Source of the DNA: an uncultured Bacteroidota bacterium
GTDB lineage: Bacteria; Bacteroidota; Bacteroidia; Flavobacteriales_F; PHOS-HE28
Direction of reading: 5' to 3'
Assembly: GCA_902826215.1 (NCBI GenBank)
Contig: CADEDY010000026.1
Span: 1-52,162, forward strand
DNA: 52,162 nt
The notes beneath the pieces were generated by a model that was given only the letters and a program-made list of their open reading frames with translations, ran no database searches and had not been told where the DNA came from. The position numbers and the translations under genes are program-made. Positions 1 through 8,488 of the stretch are shown here, piece by piece (within the stretch, counting starts at the first letter, position 1; each line of letters opens with the position of its first letter).

Positions 1-2
1 TG

Positions 3-50
3 ACCGAGCACGGCAGTGTGCGCAAAGCGGTGGAGTCCCGCAAAGGCTGA
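3..50 (+). CDS. Possible 3' end of a gene truncated by the window edge
   Basis: The third forward frame is open from the window edge to a TGA at 48-50. The 15 visible codons are strongly biased to G or C at the third position, as in the real genes here. The peptide ends in a basic stretch (VRKAVESRKG). Too little is visible to name a family, and chance is a real alternative. The rest of bases 51-184 shows no gene or clear promoter. Confidence 0.25.
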   Translation, partial: TEHGSVRKAVESRKG

Positions 51-184
51 CCCCTTTCACTACTTCAACCGACGTTTACTTCGCTTAGGCGATCGGGCCA
101 TGATACCGGTCGAAATGCGCGTTCCCACTCGGAACTTCGGGCGGCACCCCGCGTATCGTATGGCAAACAACTATCCCAATTCAC

Positions 185-700
185 ATGGAAATGCGCCACA
201 ACACCCTGCTCAAGACCAGCCTCTGCGCTGCGTTGCTGATCAACCTGGGTCTCGCCAAGGCCGCCAAGCCACCAGGCCTTCCCATGGACGATGACGCAGT
301 GGAACTGACCGGCTGGCTGCATGTGGAGGACTACACCATGGAGGATGTCGTTCTCGAAGTCGAGGTGAACGGCACCTATCAAGTGGCACGGGTCTCGAAC
401 ACCGGTCGCTGCAACGTCATGCTCCCCGCTGACTCCAAGGCCACCTTGCGTTTCGAGAAACCTGGACACTTGCCGAAGGAGGTGGTCGTGGATACGCGGT
501 ACGTCCACGACGGTGATCGCGGCGCCCGAACACGCCATGTGAAATTCGCGGTGATCCTGGAACTGGAACGTTTCATGGGCGGCATGACCTATGCGGGTCC
601 GGTTGGTTCCATCGGGTTCGATGCGGGCGGCGGTTGTGTGGCCGTGGCGCATGACAAGTCCTTGGTACCTGCGAAACGACACACGCCAATGGTGTTCTGA
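185..700 (+). CDS. Secreted hypothetical protein
   Basis: This 171-residue protein is of unknown function. The N-terminus looks like a signal peptide: basic start (MEMRHN), hydrophobic core about residues 9-24, and a small-residue cleavage region near LAKAA. The middle (about residues 35-125) alternates hydrophobic and polar residues with a TLRFEKPGHLPKEV stretch, which suggests a small beta-sandwich of the kind found in Bacteroidota periplasmic or surface proteins. An in-frame ATG at 191 is an equally possible start. I see no sorting domain and no catalytic motif. It stands alone, about 120 bp before the next gene. I recognise no family. Confidence 0.6.
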   Translation: MEMRHNTLLKTSLCAALLINLGLAKAAKPPGLPMDDDAVELTGWLHVEDYTMEDVVLEVEVNGTYQVARVSNTGRCNVMLPADSKATLRFEKPGHLPKEVVVDTRYVHDGDRGARTRHVKFAVILELERFMGGMTYAGPVGSIGFDAGGGCVAVAHDKSLVPAKRHTPMVF

Positions 701-806
701 TGGCCGTGGTATCCGTCGAACGCATCGAACGGTTGTTGACGGCTTTTCCGTTCCGCACTTCACGATCGCTTCACGAAACCTTGTACGGACCGATCGAGCC
801 GCTTCC

Positions 807-815
807 GATCTTTGC
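807..815 (+). promoter_or_regulatory. -7 promoter motif, GTG start 3 nt away
   Basis: GATCTTTGC matches the Bacteroidota -7 consensus TAnnTTTG at seven of eight positions. The GTG start at 819 follows after three bases, so the transcript is probably leaderless. No clear -33 TTG is seen at the expected spacing. Confidence 0.45.
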
Positions 816-818
816 ACC

Positions 819-1394
819 GTGCACGACATTGAACCCTACTGGAATTGGCGCCACAAATACACCGTGGAAGAGGATGAACGCTCCCCATGGTACGGCACGG
901 AGCATAGCGAATTCGAATTCAGCAATGCGGTCTACGACCATGTGATCCACCCGCAATGGGACCACTTCGGGAGCAGCACGTTGTACCTGAAGATGATCTT
1001 CGCCGACTACGAAGAAGGCTACGTCATCATCGAGCTGATCGGCGAATGGAACGACCTGCTCCACAACGACATCATGATGTTGAAACGGAACATCGTGGAA
1101 GAATTGATGGCACAAGGGATCACTAAGTTCATCCTGATCGGCGAGAACGTGCTGAACTTCCACACCAGTGATGAAGAGTACTACAGCGAGTGGTTCGAAG
1201 AAGTGAGCGATGCCGATGGCTGGATCGCCCTGCTCAATTTCCGCCCGCACGTCTTGGATGACTTCGCCCATGCCAACATCGACCAGTACTTCCTCCTCGG
1301 CGGAAAGCTGAACGCCATGAAGTGGCGCACCCAGGAACCCGAAACGTTGTTCGAATTGGTGGAAGGGATGGTGATGAGGCGGCTGGGGGCCTAG
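819..1394 (+). CDS. Conserved Bacteroidota protein of unknown function
   Basis: This 191-residue cytoplasmic protein is rich in acidic and aromatic residues and has no signal peptide. Its start, IEPYWNWRHKY, and internal stretches such as SEFEFSNAVYDHVIHPQWD and KFILIGENVLNFH resemble, from memory, a protein that is widespread in Bacteroidota and has no assigned function. The frame is open upstream to 591, but I chose the GTG at 819 because the conserved region starts there and a promoter-like GATCTTTGC at 807-815 ends three bases before it, inside the upstream open frame. The stop overlaps the stop of the convergent Nudix gene in a shared CTAG. The regular hydrophobic strands suggest an alpha/beta fold; no active-site motif is evident. 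Confidence 0.75.
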   Translation: MHDIEPYWNWRHKYTVEEDERSPWYGTEHSEFEFSNAVYDHVIHPQWDHFGSSTLYLKMIFADYEEGYVIIELIGEWNDLLHNDIMMLKRNIVEELMAQGITKFILIGENVLNFHTSDEEYYSEWFEEVSDADGWIALLNFRPHVLDDFAHANIDQYFLLGGKLNAMKWRTQEPETLFELVEGMVMRRLGA

Positions 1395-1831
1395 ACCGAC
1401 CTTTTTCGCAACATCGTATACACTACGCGGTCGATAGGTAGGCTCACGTCTTCATCTCCGGTGCCCTTGATCGGCAGCCAACGGAACACTTCCTGATCTC
1501 CCGGACCGGTGATCCCTGTGAACGGAATCTGCACCACCGGTATGGCAGCGGGATCAAGTACATGGAACGTGTAGTACACGCTCACCACCTGCATCGGCGC
1601 GGTGTGGAAGGCGCTTTGCTGGAAGAAGTCCGTGGTGTAGAAATGCACGGGGTCCAGTGCTTCCACACCGATCTCTTCGCGGATCTCGCGGATCAGGCAA
1701 TCCTTCAAGCCTTCGCCATACTCCAACCCGCCGCCCGGGAATTTGGTGATCTGCTGACCTCGGATCAGTTCATCCGAAACCAGAACGCAGCCGTTGTGGA
1801 AGAGGAGGCCGTAGACGCGGAGGGTGAGCAT
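1391..1831 (-). CDS. Nudix hydrolase
   Basis: This protein (146 aa from the chosen start) hydrolyses a nucleoside diphosphate linked to another moiety; the substrate cannot be told from sequence. The Nudix box is complete: G34, five residues, E40, seven residues, then REIREEIGV at 48-56, which supplies the metal-binding glutamates. The frame runs open further upstream to 1903, but the ATG at 1831 starts at the family's typical first strand (MLTLRVYGLLFHNG). It is transcribed divergently from the DUF3857 gene, and its last codon overlaps the convergent gene ending at 1394. On the minus strand a GGATCTTCG stretch lies just upstream and may be its -7 element. Confidence 0.9.
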   Translation of the reverse strand: MLTLRVYGLLFHNGCVLVSDELIRGQQITKFPGGGLEYGEGLKDCLIREIREEIGVEALDPVHFYTTDFFQQSAFHTAPMQVVSVYYTFHVLDPAAIPVVQIPFTGITGPGDQEVFRWLPIKGTGDEDVSLPIDRVVYTMLRKRSV

Positions 1832-1863
1832 GGAGGGCCCGAATGTCGAAGATCCTTTTGAAC

Positions 1864-1871
1864 TAGTTTCG
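1864..1871 (+). promoter_or_regulatory. -7 promoter motif of DUF3857 gene
   Basis: TAGTTTCG matches TAnnTTTG with one change and lies 22 nt before the ATG at 1894. It sits in the short divergent region shared with the Nudix gene. Confidence 0.45.
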
Positions 1872-1893
1872 GGCACCACCAGCAGATAGAACG

Positions 1894-3870
1894 ATGTTGC
1901 CACGTTTCCGCCTGATCCTCGTCGCCCTCCTCTTCTGTTCCCACGCCATTGCTCAAAGGAACTACAACCTTGAATTCGCCTGGGGAGATACGGCTCACTA
2001 CACCCAAGTGGACGAGAACAAATACGTCGGTGGAACGGTCATCCTTCGGGATCTGGATTTTCAACATCTGGGCTCCTTGCCGCAGACCAATCCAGGAGAG
2101 TCGGTCGTCACGAACTTATATGGCACACAACACAACCGAGTGATCCGCTACCATTTCCGCACCCAAGCGGCCATCGATGCCTTCCTAAAGGAAGAACGAC
2201 GAGTCCCACAAGGCTTTGAGGTTCGCATGTTCGATGCGCGCATCATACGCCCCGATGGACAGGTGGAGGACCTCTCCACCGAGCAATGTCTACTTCCACT
2301 TCTCATCGATCCGGTATCACGTGGTGGCTACCGAAGCTATGCCTTCAAGGATCTTGTGTTGCACCCCGGCGATCAATTCGAAATGGTGCAAATAACCCGT
2401 ACGTCGGTTGTGCGCATGGTCCAAGAGGTTCGCATACAGGATGCCTTCCCGATCATGGAGAAGCAGCTCGTGATCAACAGCTGGGATCTGCCCAAGTTGG
2501 ACGTGCTCACGTACAATGGTTTCCCACCCATGGAAGTGGAGAGGATCGGTGCGCGCATCCTATACCGTTGGACCTTTCACGATCTGGAGCCCGTTCCATA
2601 CGCACCTTACCAAGTATCGCTGCAGGATCAACCCTTCTATTCCTTGTCCATGGGTCGGCACATGCATCCGGATCAGCGACTCAACCTCTTCATTGTCGAT
2701 CATCGTTACACACGACTCTCTGGCCGCAAACACCAACATACTTTTCTCGACCACCTGAATGCACGAAGACAAGTCCTCGGCGCTGCCAACCATACGGACA
2801 TCGTGCGCGACATCGTTGCGTTCATTCGCGATAGCGTCGCCATGGTCCCAGACGAGGAGGTGGACAACAACGAGCCCGTCGGTTGGCATTTCCGCCAACG
2901 CACACTGAGCGAAGAGAAGCTGCTGCAGCTCTACCGCCAAATGTTCAGCGTGATGAACATTCCGATGTACGTCTGCTTCGTCCGCGACCGGTACCTCTCA
3001 TCTTCGAAAGGACCCGATATCGATCCGGAGGATCTGGCCGAGTACATCTTCGCATTCAAGGATGAACGGAACGGAGGTGTGCATTTCCTCGCCCTGAACA
3101 CGCTCTCGAACACCTACTTGGTTGATGAAATTCCCTATTGGCTAACGGGCCAAATGGCCCTCTTGATGGAGTACGATGAATTGAAGAAGGACCCCGAAAC
3201 ACGATGGATCAAACTGCCCGAGGCCAGGGCTTCGGACAACCTCCTTTTGGAACGCTTCCGGGTGGAGGTAAAGGATGGGAGTCTTCCCATTTGCACAGCG
3301 AAAGGAGCCGTAACGGGTGCGATGCGCCAATGCTGGGACGCGGATCCATCGGCCCACGAACTTTCGCCGTACCTCCGTCCCGACCTGCGATCCCCGCATC
3401 TTCGACACGTATCCATAGACAGCGTGACAGTGGAACAGAAGGCCGCTGTGAAACTGAGCTACCAAGCCACTCCACTCCTTCCTGTGATCGACACGCGAAG
3501 CGATGGAGATCTGGAACTTCTGGAAGTGGACCTCGAGCGGATGATCGCCGCACCTTCCTTCGGAACATCGGGGAATACCGTGCTTCCGAATTCCCTGCTG
3601 CCTTATCCCTACGTGCAACGTTATGACGTGATAATCACCTTCCCGACGGATGTGGAGTTGATGGGAACGAATGCGCCATTGGCCTTGGACAATACGTTCG
3701 GGACCTTGAACATGACCTGCGAACAGCGTGACCCCCGGACCATCCATTGGCATTTGGACCATGGATTGACCAACACCTGGGTGGATCGATCGATGCAGCC
3801 GCTCTACCTCGCACTCGTTGGCCCGATCGCCGACCCGGCAACGTTCAAGTTCGTGGTCAAGAAACTCTAG
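1894..3870 (+). CDS. Secreted DUF3857/transglutaminase-like protein
   Basis: The protein has 658 residues. A signal peptide is evident at residues 1-20 (MLPRFRLILVALLFCSHAIA), so it acts in the periplasm or outside. The first half fits the DUF3857 beta-sandwich (strands around FEVRMFDARIIRPDGQV and DLVLHPGDQFEM). The middle matches the position of a transglutaminase-like domain, but the usual catalytic Cys at the start of the core helix is absent: the helix reads EEKLLQLYRQMFSVMNIP, so enzymatic activity is doubtful. The C-terminal third is a further beta-rich domain and has no T9SS sorting motif. Family members are common in Bacteroidota and their role is poorly known. The 3' end overlaps the convergent mnmD by 14 bp. 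Confidence 0.75.
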   Translation: MLPRFRLILVALLFCSHAIAQRNYNLEFAWGDTAHYTQVDENKYVGGTVILRDLDFQHLGSLPQTNPGESVVTNLYGTQHNRVIRYHFRTQAAIDAFLKEERRVPQGFEVRMFDARIIRPDGQVEDLSTEQCLLPLLIDPVSRGGYRSYAFKDLVLHPGDQFEMVQITRTSVVRMVQEVRIQDAFPIMEKQLVINSWDLPKLDVLTYNGFPPMEVERIGARILYRWTFHDLEPVPYAPYQVSLQDQPFYSLSMGRHMHPDQRLNLFIVDHRYTRLSGRKHQHTFLDHLNARRQVLGAANHTDIVRDIVAFIRDSVAMVPDEEVDNNEPVGWHFRQRTLSEEKLLQLYRQMFSVMNIPMYVCFVRDRYLSSSKGPDIDPEDLAEYIFAFKDERNGGVHFLALNTLSNTYLVDEIPYWLTGQMALLMEYDELKKDPETRWIKLPEARASDNLLLERFRVEVKDGSLPICTAKGAVTGAMRQCWDADPSAHELSPYLRPDLRSPHLRHVSIDSVTVEQKAAVKLSYQATPLLPVIDTRSDGDLELLEVDLERMIAAPSFGTSGNTVLPNSLLPYPYVQRYDVIITFPTDVELMGTNAPLALDNTFGTLNMTCEQRDPRTIHWHLDHGLTNTWVDRSMQPLYLALVGPIADPATFKFVVKKL

Positions 3871-4549
3871 TTCCCCGCAACATCTCCCGCTTCCCCGGCG
3901 GGCCTTGGATCCGATCCACGCTGAATCCAACGGACTGCATCGTCCGACGCACGTCTCCTTTAGCACAATAGGTCACGAGCACACCACCGGGACGCAGGGC
4001 TTTGTACATGCGTGCCATCACCTCGGCGGTCCACATCTCGGGCTGTGTATTCGGTCCGAAGGCGTCGAAATAGATCACGTCATACGAACCATCGTTCTTG
4101 AATTGGTCTTCGTGCAGCACCAACCGCTGGAATGTGAGGCCACCGATCGCAGGCCAGGGATACGAACGGTCTACGGTCATGCGTTCGAGGAAGGGTTCTT
4201 CCAAACCGGGCCACGCTAGATCGTTCCAATGGTCCAAGGCCAAGAGTTGATCCCGAGCCAATGGATAGGGTTCCAGTGCCGTGTAGTTCACCGCGCACTT
4301 GCCTTCCAGGCAGCGGATCCAAGTAAGGAGCAGGTTCAGACCCGTTCCCAAGCCGATCTCCAATAGGTCGATGGGACGATCACCTGATCCACCAAGAATG
4401 TACTCCAACCCAGCTTGGACATATACATGGGTGCTCTCATTCACCGCGCCTACAACGCTGTGGTAGTGTTCGTCGATCGCATCGCTTCGAAGGGTCAATG
4501 AACCATCGGCGGTGCGGTACGGGCGAAAGTCGGGCGCAGTGGATGGCAT
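3857..4549 (-). CDS. mnmD: tRNA mnm5s2U34 methyltransferase MnmD
   Basis: The 230-residue enzyme transfers a methyl group from S-adenosylmethionine to nm5s2U at the wobble position of tRNAs, the last step of mnm5s2U34 formation. It corresponds to the methyltransferase half of the MnmC fusion of Enterobacteria. The SAM-binding loop is LLEIGLGTGLNLLLTW, and a catalytic-site motif YDVIYFDAFGPNTQPEMWT follows, ending in a GGVLVTYCAKGDVRRTM strand, all typical of the DUF752/MnmC N-terminal family. The ATG at 4549 is preferred over 4576 because a perfect TACTTTTGC promoter element at 4559-4567 lies inside the longer frame. Its 3' end overlaps the convergent DUF3857 gene by 14 bp. Confidence 0.9.
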   Translation of the reverse strand: MPSTAPDFRPYRTADGSLTLRSDAIDEHYHSVVGAVNESTHVYVQAGLEYILGGSGDRPIDLLEIGLGTGLNLLLTWIRCLEGKCAVNYTALEPYPLARDQLLALDHWNDLAWPGLEEPFLERMTVDRSYPWPAIGGLTFQRLVLHEDQFKNDGSYDVIYFDAFGPNTQPEMWTAEVMARMYKALRPGGVLVTYCAKGDVRRTMQSVGFSVDRIQGPPGKREMLRGTRVS

Positions 4550-4558
4550 TCGATCACC

Positions 4559-4567
4559 GCAAAAGTA
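4559..4567 (-). promoter_or_regulatory. -7 promoter motif of mnmD
   Basis: On the minus strand this reads TACTTTTGC, a perfect match to TAnnTTTG. The ATG at 4549 follows after nine bases, so any leader is very short. Confidence 0.55.
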
Positions 4568-4671
4568 GCTGGGCACCTGGTGCGATCAGGTCGTGGATGC
4601 CCGAACCAGTTGCTCCTCATCACGTGTTGAAAGACAGCCCACCATATCCGAGGTTCCGATCATCGCTCCGT

Positions 4672-4680
4672 TAGCTTTGC
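4672..4680 (+). promoter_or_regulatory. -7 promoter motif of the M42 peptidase gene
   Basis: TAGCTTTGC is a perfect TAnnTTTG match, 39 nt upstream of the ATG at 4720. The membrane-protein gene that follows at 5853 is probably on the same transcript. Confidence 0.55.
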
Positions 4681-4719
4681 GGCCATTGCAACGATATAAT
4701 CGGACGTTGCTCCCTATTC

Positions 4720-5835
4720 ATGGCGAAGAAGACACCGACCAAGAAGGCTGCGCCCAAAAGCCTGCTCACGAAGGACTCACTCGCGTTCCTCGAGCGCTAC
4801 ATCAACAACCCCTCGCCCACCGGCTTCGAAAGTGGCGGACAGAAGATCTGGCTGGACTACCTGAAGCCGTACGTGGATGACCATTTCGTGGACCCGTACG
4901 GCACCACGGTAGGGGTGATCAACCCCAGCGCCAAGTACAAGGTGGTGATCGAAGCACATGCCGACGAGATCAGTTGGTTCGTCCACTATATCACCAAGGA
5001 AGGCTTCATCTACGTGCGCCGCAATGGAGGTAGCGATCACATCATCGCACCGAGCAAGCGCGTGAACATCCATACGGACAAGGGCATCGTGAAGGCGATC
5101 TTCGGATGGCCTGCGATCCATGTGCGGAACGGGAAGACCGAGGTCACGCCTTCGTTGGACAATATCTTCTTGGACTGTGGCTGCAGCAGCAAGCAGGAGG
5201 TCGAAAAGCTCGGCGTACACGTGGGCTGCGTGATCACCTATGAGGATGAATTCATGATCCTGAACGACCGCCATTTCGTTGGTCGTGCGTTGGACAATCG
5301 TATGGGTGGTTTCATGATCGCAGAAGTGGCGCGACTGCTCAAGGAGAGCAGGACCAAGTTGCCCTTCGGTCTATATGTCACCAATAGTGTTCAGGAGGAA
5401 GTGGGCCTGCGCGGCGCAGAGATGATCGTGGAGCGCATTCGACCGGATATTGCGATCGTGACCGACGTGACGCACGATACGCAGACTCCGATGATGAACA
5501 AGATCCAGAGTGGTGACATCTCGTGCGGTGCGGGTCCTACCTTGAGCTACGGCCCTGCGGTACATAACACCTTGCTTAAACATATCGTCAAGACCGCCGA
5601 ATCCGAGAAGATCCCCTTCCAACGCGCAGCGGTGAGCCGTGCGACCGGTACGGATACGGATGCCTTCGCGTATGGTGCTGCGGGCGTTCCCTCCGCGCTG
5701 ATCAGCCTGCCTTTGCGCTACATGCACACGACCGTAGAGAGCGTTCATCGCAACGATGTGGAGAATGTGATCCGCTTGATATTGGCTGCGGTGAAAGGCC
5801 TGAAAGCCGGTGCGGACATGCGCTATTTCAAGTGA
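4720..5835 (+). CDS. M42 family metallo-aminopeptidase
   Basis: This 371-residue cytoplasmic enzyme has the family's usual length and probably removes N-terminal residues from oligopeptides as a dodecameric dinuclear-zinc aminopeptidase (glutamyl aminopeptidase/FrvX group). All expected metal ligands and the catalytic base are visible: H80 in EAHADE, D192 in RALDNR, E226-E227 in VQEEVG, D249 in TDVTHDT and H336 in YMHTTVE. A short lysine-rich N-terminal extension precedes the domain. The downstream membrane-protein gene starts 17 bp after the stop, so the two may be cotranscribed, although I see no functional link. Substrate preference cannot be read from the sequence. Confidence 0.92.
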   Translation: MAKKTPTKKAAPKSLLTKDSLAFLERYINNPSPTGFESGGQKIWLDYLKPYVDDHFVDPYGTTVGVINPSAKYKVVIEAHADEISWFVHYITKEGFIYVRRNGGSDHIIAPSKRVNIHTDKGIVKAIFGWPAIHVRNGKTEVTPSLDNIFLDCGCSSKQEVEKLGVHVGCVITYEDEFMILNDRHFVGRALDNRMGGFMIAEVARLLKESRTKLPFGLYVTNSVQEEVGLRGAEMIVERIRPDIAIVTDVTHDTQTPMMNKIQSGDISCGAGPTLSYGPAVHNTLLKHIVKTAESEKIPFQRAAVSRATGTDTDAFAYGAAGVPSALISLPLRYMHTTVESVHRNDVENVIRLILAAVKGLKAGADMRYFK

Positions 5836-5852
5836 ACCATTGATCAGGAGCC

Positions 5853-6533
5853 ATGCGATTGCAACTGAGCGACACCACCTCGGATGCGATCCGTTTCCTG
5901 CTCATCGGTGCGGGGAGCTTGTTCATTCTTCGGTTGGCCTATGCAGGGATCTCTCGATCGACCTTGGCCTCGGATCCTTCCGAGTTGGAAGCCCGAATTT
6001 CTGAATTCCAGAACGGCTATTTGCTTTCTGACCAGAATACCCTTGTGACCGATGGCATGGGCGTCGGAGAGCGGATCGCACTCGCCCTCGTGGTCGCCGC
6101 GATCCTTGCGTCCGTCGTGGCTTTGGTTGTCTACATGCTGCTGCGTGCTTCTGGTCGTCCAGGCGGCACCGTGGTCGTCGGCGCCGCACGCATTACCCTG
6201 ATCCTCTCGCTACTTTGGTTCACGTACGCGGCGTTGCTCCTTCCGCCACGAACAGCGCGTTTCCTTCCAGCCGGAATTGCACTAACGCATCGCCCCGCAG
6301 CCTTGGGTGAGTTGAGCCTACCATGGCCGGGGACCACGTCCAACTATGACTGGTCGACCATAGACGGTGTGGAGGTTGCGGCGTCAGAGAGCGGCCAAGT
6401 GAAGAACACAGAACTGGTAGCGGTCCACGGAATGGACCTGCTGCTACTCACCACAAGTCTTGAGCCGGACGGTGATCAGGGGAGAGTGCTTCTGTTGGCT
6501 GACGCGCTGAGAGCAGCTTACCTGAAGAAATAG
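5853..6533 (+). CDS. Membrane protein of unknown function
   Basis: The 226-residue protein has three likely transmembrane segments: about residues 13-32 (IRFLLIGAGSLFILRLAYAG), 73-96 (IALALVVAAILASVVALVVYMLL) and 110-130. A soluble, probably periplasmic tail follows; it starts with an LPWPG-rich stretch and ends with alternating strands. It starts 17 bp after the M42 peptidase gene on the same strand and likely shares its transcript. I recognise no family and no catalytic motif. Confidence 0.65.
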   Translation: MRLQLSDTTSDAIRFLLIGAGSLFILRLAYAGISRSTLASDPSELEARISEFQNGYLLSDQNTLVTDGMGVGERIALALVVAAILASVVALVVYMLLRASGRPGGTVVVGAARITLILSLLWFTYAALLLPPRTARFLPAGIALTHRPAALGELSLPWPGTTSNYDWSTIDGVEVAASESGQVKNTELVAVHGMDLLLLTTSLEPDGDQGRVLLLADALRAAYLKK

Positions 6534-6560
6534 GTATTGCCTAAGAACGTGCCGGTCGGC

Positions 6561-6569
6561 TAACTTGCC
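6561..6569 (+). promoter_or_regulatory. -7 promoter motif of the GNAT gene
   Basis: TAACTTGCC is a variant of the local consensus TAnCTTnGC, and the ATG at 6577 follows after seven bases. A TTG at 6537-6539 lies 21 bases upstream, close to the usual -33 spacing. Confidence 0.45.
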
Positions 6570-6576
6570 CTACCCG

Positions 6577-7011
6577 ATGCGTGTCCTCTTCCTCAAAGCA
6601 GCTGATACCTATCCTTTGCGGCTCATGGTGCTGCGGCCAGGAGGCGTCGAAGAGGACGTCCACTTCGCCAATGATCGATCGGATAGAGCTTTCCATTTGG
6701 GTGTGCAGATCGGGGAACACCGTATCGCAGTCGGTTCGTTCTATCCGGAAGCGCACCCGACCTTGACCGGCTGGAAGCAATATCGGTTGCGTGGTATGGC
6801 GACCCATCCGGAATTCCAGAACCAAAGAGCTGGTGGGAGGCTGATGACATTCGCTATCGACCACCTGAAGGCACAGCACGCCGATCGACTCTGGTGCAAC
6901 GCCCGGATCAAGGCCGTTCCCTTCTACGAGCGGGCTGGATTCTCCATCGAAGGTCCTCCCTTCGAGATCCCGGGCATCGGCACGCATTACCTGATGCATC
7001 GCCGCATCTGA
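6577..7011 (+). CDS. GNAT family N-acetyltransferase
   Basis: The 144-residue protein probably transfers an acetyl group from acetyl-CoA to a small amine or protein N-terminus; the substrate is unknown. The acetyl-CoA loop follows a beta-bulge strand (RLRGMATHPEFQNQRAGGRL, about residues 68-87) with the R/Q-x-x-G-x-G/A pattern. It is followed by a helix and by NARIKAVPFYERAGF, the typical C-terminal motif in which the Tyr acts as general acid. The TTG at 6565 would add four residues, but I preferred the ATG because of the promoter spacing. The GT39-like gene begins 21 bp downstream with its own promoter-like motif. Confidence 0.85.
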   Translation: MRVLFLKAADTYPLRLMVLRPGGVEEDVHFANDRSDRAFHLGVQIGEHRIAVGSFYPEAHPTLTGWKQYRLRGMATHPEFQNQRAGGRLMTFAIDHLKAQHADRLWCNARIKAVPFYERAGFSIEGPPFEIPGIGTHYLMHRRI

Positions 7012-7020
7012 TCCATCGGA

Positions 7021-7029
7021 TAGCTTCGC
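7021..7029 (+). promoter_or_regulatory. -7 promoter motif, GTG start 3 nt away
   Basis: TAGCTTCGC fits the local -7 consensus. The GTG start of the glycosyltransferase gene at 7033 follows after only GCC, a leaderless arrangement. Confidence 0.5.
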
Positions 7030-7032
7030 GCC

Positions 7033-8439
7033 GTGGCATCCTCCAGAACAGACCGCGCCTTCCTTGCCGTCCTCCTTGGCTTGAACTTCGTCTTGAAGTT
7101 GTCGTGGCTGGGTGTGAATGAACTCGCCCACGATGAACCCTTCACGGTGTACTGGGCCTTGCGACCGATGCGGGAACTCTGGGCCATGTTGGTCACCGAG
7201 AACAACCCGCCATTGTACTTCGTGCTGATGAAAGTGTGGGGCACGCTGGTTCCATTGGATGCAGCATGGTGGAGGGTTCCATCAGCGATCTTCAGTGCGC
7301 TCGCAGTTTGGCCATTGTACTTGATCGGTAGACATTTCGGCGGAACAAAGACGGCGCTGGTCGCGGCGTTGCTCTTCACCCTCACCAATTACCATTTCGG
7401 TTTCGCGCATGAAGTGCGGGCATACGCCTTGTTCACCTTGCTGGCGGTTTGGAGCATGTGGCTTTTGATCCGCGATGTTGGGAAGGCGGCAGGATCCCGA
7501 TCCACATTGATCCTGTTGGCAATAGCGAATGTCCTGCTGGTCTATACGCACTTCTTCGGTTGGCTCATGATCGGGGTGCAGGCCTTGTGCGTTCTACTTA
7601 TCCAGGAGTACCGCCAATTGGGTCGCACCTTCCTGATCGCCTTGGCCGCGGCCGTGGTGAGCTACCTCCCCTACGCACCGATCTTCTGGGGACGGATGAG
7701 CCAAAGTGTATCGCAAGGCACTTGGCTGGAAGTCCCAGTGCCCGAGGAACTGTACAACATGATCTGGCGCTGGAGCAACGCTCCTGTGCTGGCCATCACA
7801 CTGCTGGCTGTGATCATCGTCGCAACCGTTCGGAACAAAGGTTCGTTCCCAGGCTTGGCGATCGGTCTGTTGTGGTCCATCGTGCCACTCGTGGGCATGT
7901 TCATGGTCTCCTACTTCGCTCCCATCTTCTTGGACCGCTACCTCGTGTTCGCTGCACCTGGTTTCTGCTTGCTGGGCGCGGCAGCGCTGAGTGCGGTCCT
8001 TCCCGAAGGACGCTTCCATTGGGTGCCTGCTGCGGCGGTCGTAACGGGCATAGCCTTCACCTTCACGCCATGGCAGGATTCGGGCCTGCATCCATCGCGG
8101 GTGGTCCGGCAAACGAAAGCATGGCAGGATGGCTCTCGATCCGTGCTGATCGAGCCGGGCTACTACGCTCCCACTTACGCTTGGCACCTGGATCGCGAAC
8201 TATTGCGTGATCCGGGGTCGTTGGAGATCGACCTCATGGAGCGGAACGTGTTCCTCGTGAATGATCCGGATCGTTTCGTAGCCCTTCGTCCCGAGGAGGA
8301 TGCCGTGATCCTGGTAGACGCCTGGAGCGCGCTCACCGACCCGGAGCAACGCACCAAACAACATCTGCGGAGCCACTGGCCCACGGTGGATTCCGTGGAA
8401 GCCGACCACAAGGTCTGGGTGTTTCGGTTCCGGCCTTGA
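7033..8439 (+). CDS. GT39/ArnT-like membrane glycosyltransferase
   Basis: This 468-residue polytopic membrane protein probably uses a polyprenyl-phosphate sugar as donor to glycosylate a lipid, polysaccharide or protein on the periplasmic side. About ten hydrophobic helices are visible. The first loop carries the acidic motif ELAHDEPFTVYW (D38-E39), where GT39 and ArnT-type enzymes keep their catalytic Asp. A conserved ENNPPLYF motif follows at about residues 56-63, as in the DUF2029/PMT_2 families. The last 100 residues form a soluble C-terminal domain. The GTG start is supported by the adjacent promoter motif. The donor and acceptor are unknown; no polysaccharide cluster surrounds it. Confidence 0.8.
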   Translation: MASSRTDRAFLAVLLGLNFVLKLSWLGVNELAHDEPFTVYWALRPMRELWAMLVTENNPPLYFVLMKVWGTLVPLDAAWWRVPSAIFSALAVWPLYLIGRHFGGTKTALVAALLFTLTNYHFGFAHEVRAYALFTLLAVWSMWLLIRDVGKAAGSRSTLILLAIANVLLVYTHFFGWLMIGVQALCVLLIQEYRQLGRTFLIALAAAVVSYLPYAPIFWGRMSQSVSQGTWLEVPVPEELYNMIWRWSNAPVLAITLLAVIIVATVRNKGSFPGLAIGLLWSIVPLVGMFMVSYFAPIFLDRYLVFAAPGFCLLGAAALSAVLPEGRFHWVPAAAVVTGIAFTFTPWQDSGLHPSRVVRQTKAWQDGSRSVLIEPGYYAPTYAWHLDRELLRDPGSLEIDLMERNVFLVNDPDRFVALRPEEDAVILVDAWSALTDPEQRTKQHLRSHWPTVDSVEADHKVWVFRFRP

Positions 8440-8488
8440 ACCATCCGACACGGTCCATCCGGTCCTCCAACCGTCCATGGATAATTCA

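Noticed and set aside
591..818. N-terminal extension of the conserved unknown protein
   Set aside because: Arg- and Trp-rich residues unlike the rest, containing the promoter-like motif; the conserved start is the GTG at 819.
5846..5852. Shine-Dalgarno-like AGGAG before the membrane protein at 5853
   Set aside because: Only two bases separate AGGAG from the ATG, too short for normal ribosome pairing, and other genes here lack such sites.
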